Assembly: GCA_964546935.1 (NCBI GenBank)
Contig: CAZJLJ010000058.1
Coordinates: 1 to 17,479 of the forward strand
Length of the DNA stretch: 17,479 nucleotides
Direction: 5' to 3'
DNA from: JALYTY01 sp964546935
GTDB lineage: Bacteria; Vulcanimicrobiota; Vulcanimicrobiia; Vulcanimicrobiales; Vulcanimicrobiaceae
Shown: positions 14,438-17,479 of the stretch, in pieces
Numbering within the stretch: position 1 is the stretch's first letter
How the letters are laid out: the number at the start of each line of letters is the position of its first letter
Program-made: the position numbers and the translations under genes
Notes under the pieces: model-generated
What the model saw: the letters and a program-made list of their open reading frames with translations, nothing else
Told to the model about the DNA's origin: nothing
Databases searched by the model: none

Positions 14438-14983
14438 TTATACGGTCCCGCGGATCGCTCGGGTCTCGTCGTGGAAACTGCGCTCGATGCGAGTCGCCTC
14501 AGCCAGCGGGCCAAGGTCCACCGCTTTACCGCCGCACGAGGTGATTAACTCGATCACCAATGCACGAGCCTCCGGGTCATCCGACGCCACCATAACTTCC
14601 GCGTTGGGTTCCGGCTCCTCAACGAACGCTTTCACAATATGCCGGTTGTCGAGTTTCTTTTCCAGCATCACGGCCGTGTTCTCAGCGCCGGGAATCTTCG
14701 GCGGACGCATCGTGTCGACGACGACTCCATCCTTATAATCACCGAGTTGCGTGAGCGTCCGGTCCATGTCTTCCCAGTGAATTGCTAAAATGAGCATCTC
14801 ACTGGTTGCCGCTTGGTTGTAAGGCGTATCCGCGCTCACACCCGGATCCGCCAAAGCAGCGACCGCTTTCTCAGCGTGGTCGATGCCGTTGGGATCGCTG
14901 AAAGAAACGCTGTGTCCGCATTTTCGCAGCCGGCGAGCGATTGTGACCGCTCGATTGTCCGCACCAACAATTCCGATCACCAT
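14438..14983 (-). CDS. F420-dependent NADP reductase-like Rossmann protein
   Basis: Protein of 181 residues resembling NADPH-dependent F420 reductases and other proteins with that NAD(P)-binding domain. Seen are the first strand VIGIVGADNRAVTIARRL, the second strand HSVSFSDPNG, LILAIHWEDMD, VVVDTMRPPKIPG, the family signature VKAFVEEPEPNAEV and SDDPEARALVIELITSCGGKAVDLGPL. The nucleotide loop is altered: the canonical G-x-G-x-x-G reads Gly7-Ala-Asp9-x-x-Ala12, so dinucleotide binding may be weakened or changed. It is also shorter than the usual 200-plus residues. ATG 14983 lacks a good Shine-Dalgarno. It lies 18 nt downstream of the broken sigma gene and 31 nt upstream of the large receptor, all on the minus strand. 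Activity as a reductase is doubtful. Confidence 0.78.
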   Translation of the reverse strand: MVIGIVGADNRAVTIARRLRKCGHSVSFSDPNGIDHAEKAVAALADPGVSADTPYNQAATSEMLILAIHWEDMDRTLTQLGDYKDGVVVDTMRPPKIPGAENTAVMLEKKLDNRHIVKAFVEEPEPNAEVMVASDDPEARALVIELITSCGGKAVDLGPLAEATRIERSFHDETRAIRGTV

Positions 14984-15001
14984 AGTAGGTTGATTCTACC
15001 C

Positions 15002-15438
15002 CTACGACGGTGAAAAAGCTCTGAATCCCAGCTCCGAACCGAGTTTGCGAAGGCTGTTCGAAATTCGACTCTTGATCGTGCCCAGCGGCTCTTGCAATTC
15101 GTGCGCTATTTCGGAATGCGTCTTGTGCTCGAAGTACGCCAGCTCTATTACTTGCCGGTGTGCGAAGGACAGCGTCGAGAGTGCCCGCCGCAAGCGGTTG
15201 CTTTCGATAAAGTCGTCCACGCGAAGCTCGTCATGCACCCACGGCTCTTCGGCCAACCGCTCCACGACGCGATCGCGACGGCGGTTAGAACGAAGCCGCG
15301 AGATTCGCCTTGTCCGAAAATCTCAGTCTTGGCGGGCACATTCTGCTGAACGAAAAAATGCTCGCAGTAGCTTACCATCTCTTCGCTGGCGCGTTCGAAG
15401 AGACGGGAATGCTTGAGATACCAAAGCTTGTTTTCCAT
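15002..15438 (-). pseudogene. Crp/Fnr-like start fused out of frame to ECF sigma factor C-terminus
   Basis: Two unrelated gene pieces meet here. From ATG 15438, 45 codons read like the start of a Crp/Fnr-type cyclic-nucleotide-binding regulator (MENKLWYLKHSRLFE, HFFVQQNVPAKTEIFGQGE). After about 15305 this frame loses sense and stops near 15148. From about 15307 another frame, closed upstream by TGA at 15325-15323, reads like an ECF sigma factor from the region 2-4 linker onward (RISRLRSNRRRDRVVERL) through region 4 (STLSFAHRQVIELAYFEHKTHSEIAHELQEPLGTIKSRISNSLRK), ending at 15002. Sigma region 2 and most of the Crp domain are missing. A deletion that joined adjacent crp and sigma genes explains this; an assembly chimera would look the same. 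A region-4-only product from GTG near 15265 is possible. Confidence 0.72.
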
Positions 15439-15571
15439 CGCTACGGGTTGAGGGTTCTTCCTTCGCCTAGGGCTGCCCCGTGTCGTTCGGCACTGTCCTG
15501 GTTCTCGTTGGTGGCGTAGAATCTCGTGGGGCCGGGTGTGCAACATTTCGCTCCTGCGAAAGGCAAGATGC

Positions 15572-17476
15572 ATGCGCTATTTGCTCATTGCCGCCCTATT
15601 GTTGGTTACGACGGCGGAAAACGCGCATGGGGTGCGAGCGCTCGAATCGTCCGGCGCACCGCTCCACTCTGCCCAAGCCAACGACAATCGCGTCGCGTCC
15701 GGCACAATGGCCGGTAACGAGCTGCATGTAAGCCTCGATGCACGCGAAGCCGTTTGGCATCCCGATGGCGACAACAATCCGGGCGTCCCCATTGAAACTT
15801 TTGCAGAAACGGGCAAAGCTCCGCAGATCCCGGGTCCTCTGATCCGCGTTCGGCTTGGAACGATAATCGTGGCACGCGTGCATAATTCGATCGCCGGCTC
15901 CACATTGGCGATGCACGGCATGGTCGATCGTCCAACGTACCACGATCGAGCAGTTCAAATTCCCTTTGGCGCCGCCAAAGTTATCCGCTTTCGCGCGGGT
16001 GCGATCGGGACGTTTTATTATTGGGGCGCGACAACGGCCGCTAAGACGATTCATCGCCGTTTCGGTGCGGACTCACAGCTTAGCGGTGCGCTGGTCGTCG
16101 ATCCGTCGCGCTCGTCAAGCGCCACAAAGGATCGCATCTTCGTCATCGGTCAATGGATAAACGTTCGAAATAAAGACGGCAGTCCTAACTTCAACTATGA
16201 ACTCGACGTGATTAATGGACGCGCGTGGCCGCATACCGAGCGCCTTCGTTACGACCGTAATAGCGTCGTCCGTTGGCGGCTAATAAATACCAGTCTCGGT
16301 TATCATCCGCTTCACCTGCACGGGTTTTTCTTCTCCGTCAACTCCCGGGGTGACGGACTCGCGGACAACGTTTACGGGAACGATGAAAAAAATGAAGAGG
16401 TGACGGAGCTGATCCAACCCGGCAGAACGTTTACTATGACGTGGCACGCCGATCGTCCCGGAAACTGGCTGTTCCACTGCCACTTCCCGTACCATACGGT
16501 TCGCCATCTACCGATTGCAACGCTAGTCGCTCGTAAACCCATTACGGATGATGAGTATGAAAACGACTACGTGCGTCATGCCGGAATGGGCGGCCTCATT
16601 TTAGCCGTTATGGTACGCGCGCCAAACGATGCGGTCAAAACGACCGATCCACCGATTGCACAGCGCATTCATCTGCGCGTGGAGCGGGCGGCAGACGACA
16701 AGCCCGATGCACCATCGTTTCGGTACGTCATTCAAAAAGGCAGCGATCCGATAAGCGAGCCCGGGGCAGTCGGCCCTCCGATCGTATTAACGCGCGGAGT
16801 GCATACGGCAATCGACGTTACTAATGGGTTAGCCGAACCGACCGCGGTGCATTGGCACGGCATTGAAGTGACAGACAGCTACTATGACGGTGTTGCGAAC
16901 TACAGCGGCTACGGAGATCGCCTCGCGCCAATGATCGACCCGGGAGAGACGTTCGAAGCGCAAATGACGCCACCGCGCGCAGGCACGTTCATTTATCACA
17001 CGCATATGAACGATATTTGGCAGCTCCGTGCCGGGCTGGCCGGGCCGCTGATCGTACTCGAGCCCGGAACGACGTTCGATGCGAAGTCAGACCACGTTTT
17101 TACCATAACTACCACGCATGCGCTTGCCGACGACCTGCAGATCAACGTGAATGGAACATTCTCACCGGCTCCGATAACCTGCCACGTGGGCGTGTTGCAG
17201 CGTCTCCGTTTCATCAACATGACCACGTTCTGGGACAGCGCAATCATTTCGTTGAGTACTGCGAATCACACAGTGAAATGGCGCCCGTTGCAGGTCGACG
17301 GTGCGTACGTTTCGCCGAAGCGGCGAGTCAATGAATCGGCCGTCAATACAATTACGATCGGCCAGACGCGCGACTTCACGTTCATGCCGGCAAAGCCCGG
17401 CGACTTGCAGTTGCAATTCTGGCCCGACCGCACCGTCCCGAACATCGTCACCGTCCCTATTCACGTCGTCGAGTGA
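15572..17476 (+). CDS. Four-domain multicopper oxidase
   Basis: Exported multicopper oxidase of 634 residues that should oxidise a substrate while reducing oxygen to water. ATG 15572 follows GAAAGG (15558-15563) by 8 nt and starts a signal peptide of about 20 residues; an upstream in-frame GTG at 15536 is less likely. Domain 1 (to about 178) is a cupredoxin with vestigial copper sites (LAMHGM, FYYWGATT). Domain 2 carries HPLHLHG (His245, His248, His250) and HCHFPYH (His302, Cys303, His304, His308), with Leu313 at the axial type 1 position, which usually means a high redox potential. Domain 3 carries HWHG (427-430) and YHTHM (His476, His478). Domain 4 has no copper motif. All four trinuclear and type 1 motifs are therefore present, but their order is reversed relative to three-domain laccases. 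It is divergent from the broken crp/sigma gene. The substrate is unknown. Confidence 0.9.
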   Translation: MRYLLIAALLLVTTAENAHGVRALESSGAPLHSAQANDNRVASGTMAGNELHVSLDAREAVWHPDGDNNPGVPIETFAETGKAPQIPGPLIRVRLGTIIVARVHNSIAGSTLAMHGMVDRPTYHDRAVQIPFGAAKVIRFRAGAIGTFYYWGATTAAKTIHRRFGADSQLSGALVVDPSRSSSATKDRIFVIGQWINVRNKDGSPNFNYELDVINGRAWPHTERLRYDRNSVVRWRLINTSLGYHPLHLHGFFFSVNSRGDGLADNVYGNDEKNEEVTELIQPGRTFTMTWHADRPGNWLFHCHFPYHTVRHLPIATLVARKPITDDEYENDYVRHAGMGGLILAVMVRAPNDAVKTTDPPIAQRIHLRVERAADDKPDAPSFRYVIQKGSDPISEPGAVGPPIVLTRGVHTAIDVTNGLAEPTAVHWHGIEVTDSYYDGVANYSGYGDRLAPMIDPGETFEAQMTPPRAGTFIYHTHMNDIWQLRAGLAGPLIVLEPGTTFDAKSDHVFTITTTHALADDLQINVNGTFSPAPITCHVGVLQRLRFINMTTFWDSAIISLSTANHTVKWRPLQVDGAYVSPKRRVNESAVNTITIGQTRDFTFMPAKPGDLQLQFWPDRTVPNIVTVPIHVVE

Positions 17477-17479
17477 GCT

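Overview
The window reads as a chromosomal piece of a Gram-negative-type (outer-membrane) bacterium of middling-to-high GC. Two TonB-dependent receptors, many Sec signal peptides, two lipoproteins and a periplasmic methanol-dehydrogenase-type system support this. The short 'SPSPSPSATPLP' linker after the signal peptide of one receptor and the overall gene mix remind me of Candidatus Eremiobacterota (WPS-2) or a related environmental lineage. That placement is recognition, not proof. A run of exactly 100 N (1415-1514) shows that this is a scaffold, probably from a metagenome or draft assembly.

Layout. (1) 87-1414 (+): secreted alpha/beta hydrolase whose 3' end touches the gap. (2) 1515-2316 (-): a two-gene unit joined by a TAATG overlap, a membrane-anchored coiled-coil protein followed by a small lipoprotein that runs into the gap. 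(3) 2484-4163 (+): a GHL15-like glycosidase lipoprotein. It converges on a TonB-dependent receptor with only 5 bp between the stops. (4) 4169-6816 (-): a LuxR/NarL-type regulator with a degenerate receiver domain, translationally coupled (TAATG) to the TonB-dependent receptor. (5) 6817-6988: divergent control region holding two perfect inverted repeats. (6) 6989-11310 (+): a compact six-gene operon: XoxF-like lanthanide-type PQQ alcohol dehydrogenase, XoxJ-like periplasmic binding protein, a DUF5069 protein, c-type cytochrome, a secreted DUF2380-like protein and an AhpD/carboxymuconolactone-decarboxylase-like protein. (7) 11307-14983 (-): an F420-reductase-like Rossmann protein, a large Oar-like TonB-dependent receptor with an N-terminal carboxypeptidase-regulatory domain, and a STAS protein. 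(8) 15002-15438 (-): a broken or fused gene in which the start of a Crp/Fnr-like regulator runs out of frame into the 3' half of an ECF sigma factor. (9) 15572-17476 (+): a four-cupredoxin-domain multicopper oxidase with an unusual order of copper motifs.

How the parts may work together. The central block (4-6) looks like one functional locus. The periplasmic PQQ dehydrogenase oxidises an alcohol (methanol or a short alcohol), and the cytochrome c carries the electrons away. The XoxJ-like protein assists the enzyme. The divergent regulator-receptor pair could sense the state of the system and import a scarce metal chelate or cofactor. Lanthanide is the natural guess, because the dehydrogenase carries the Asp pair typical of lanthanide-dependent enzymes. 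The receptor's substrate and the regulator's signal are inference. No PQQ synthesis genes, no MxaI small subunit, no tRNA or rRNA, no CRISPR array and no insertion sequence were seen. Apart from the gap there is no gene-free stretch over 300 bp.
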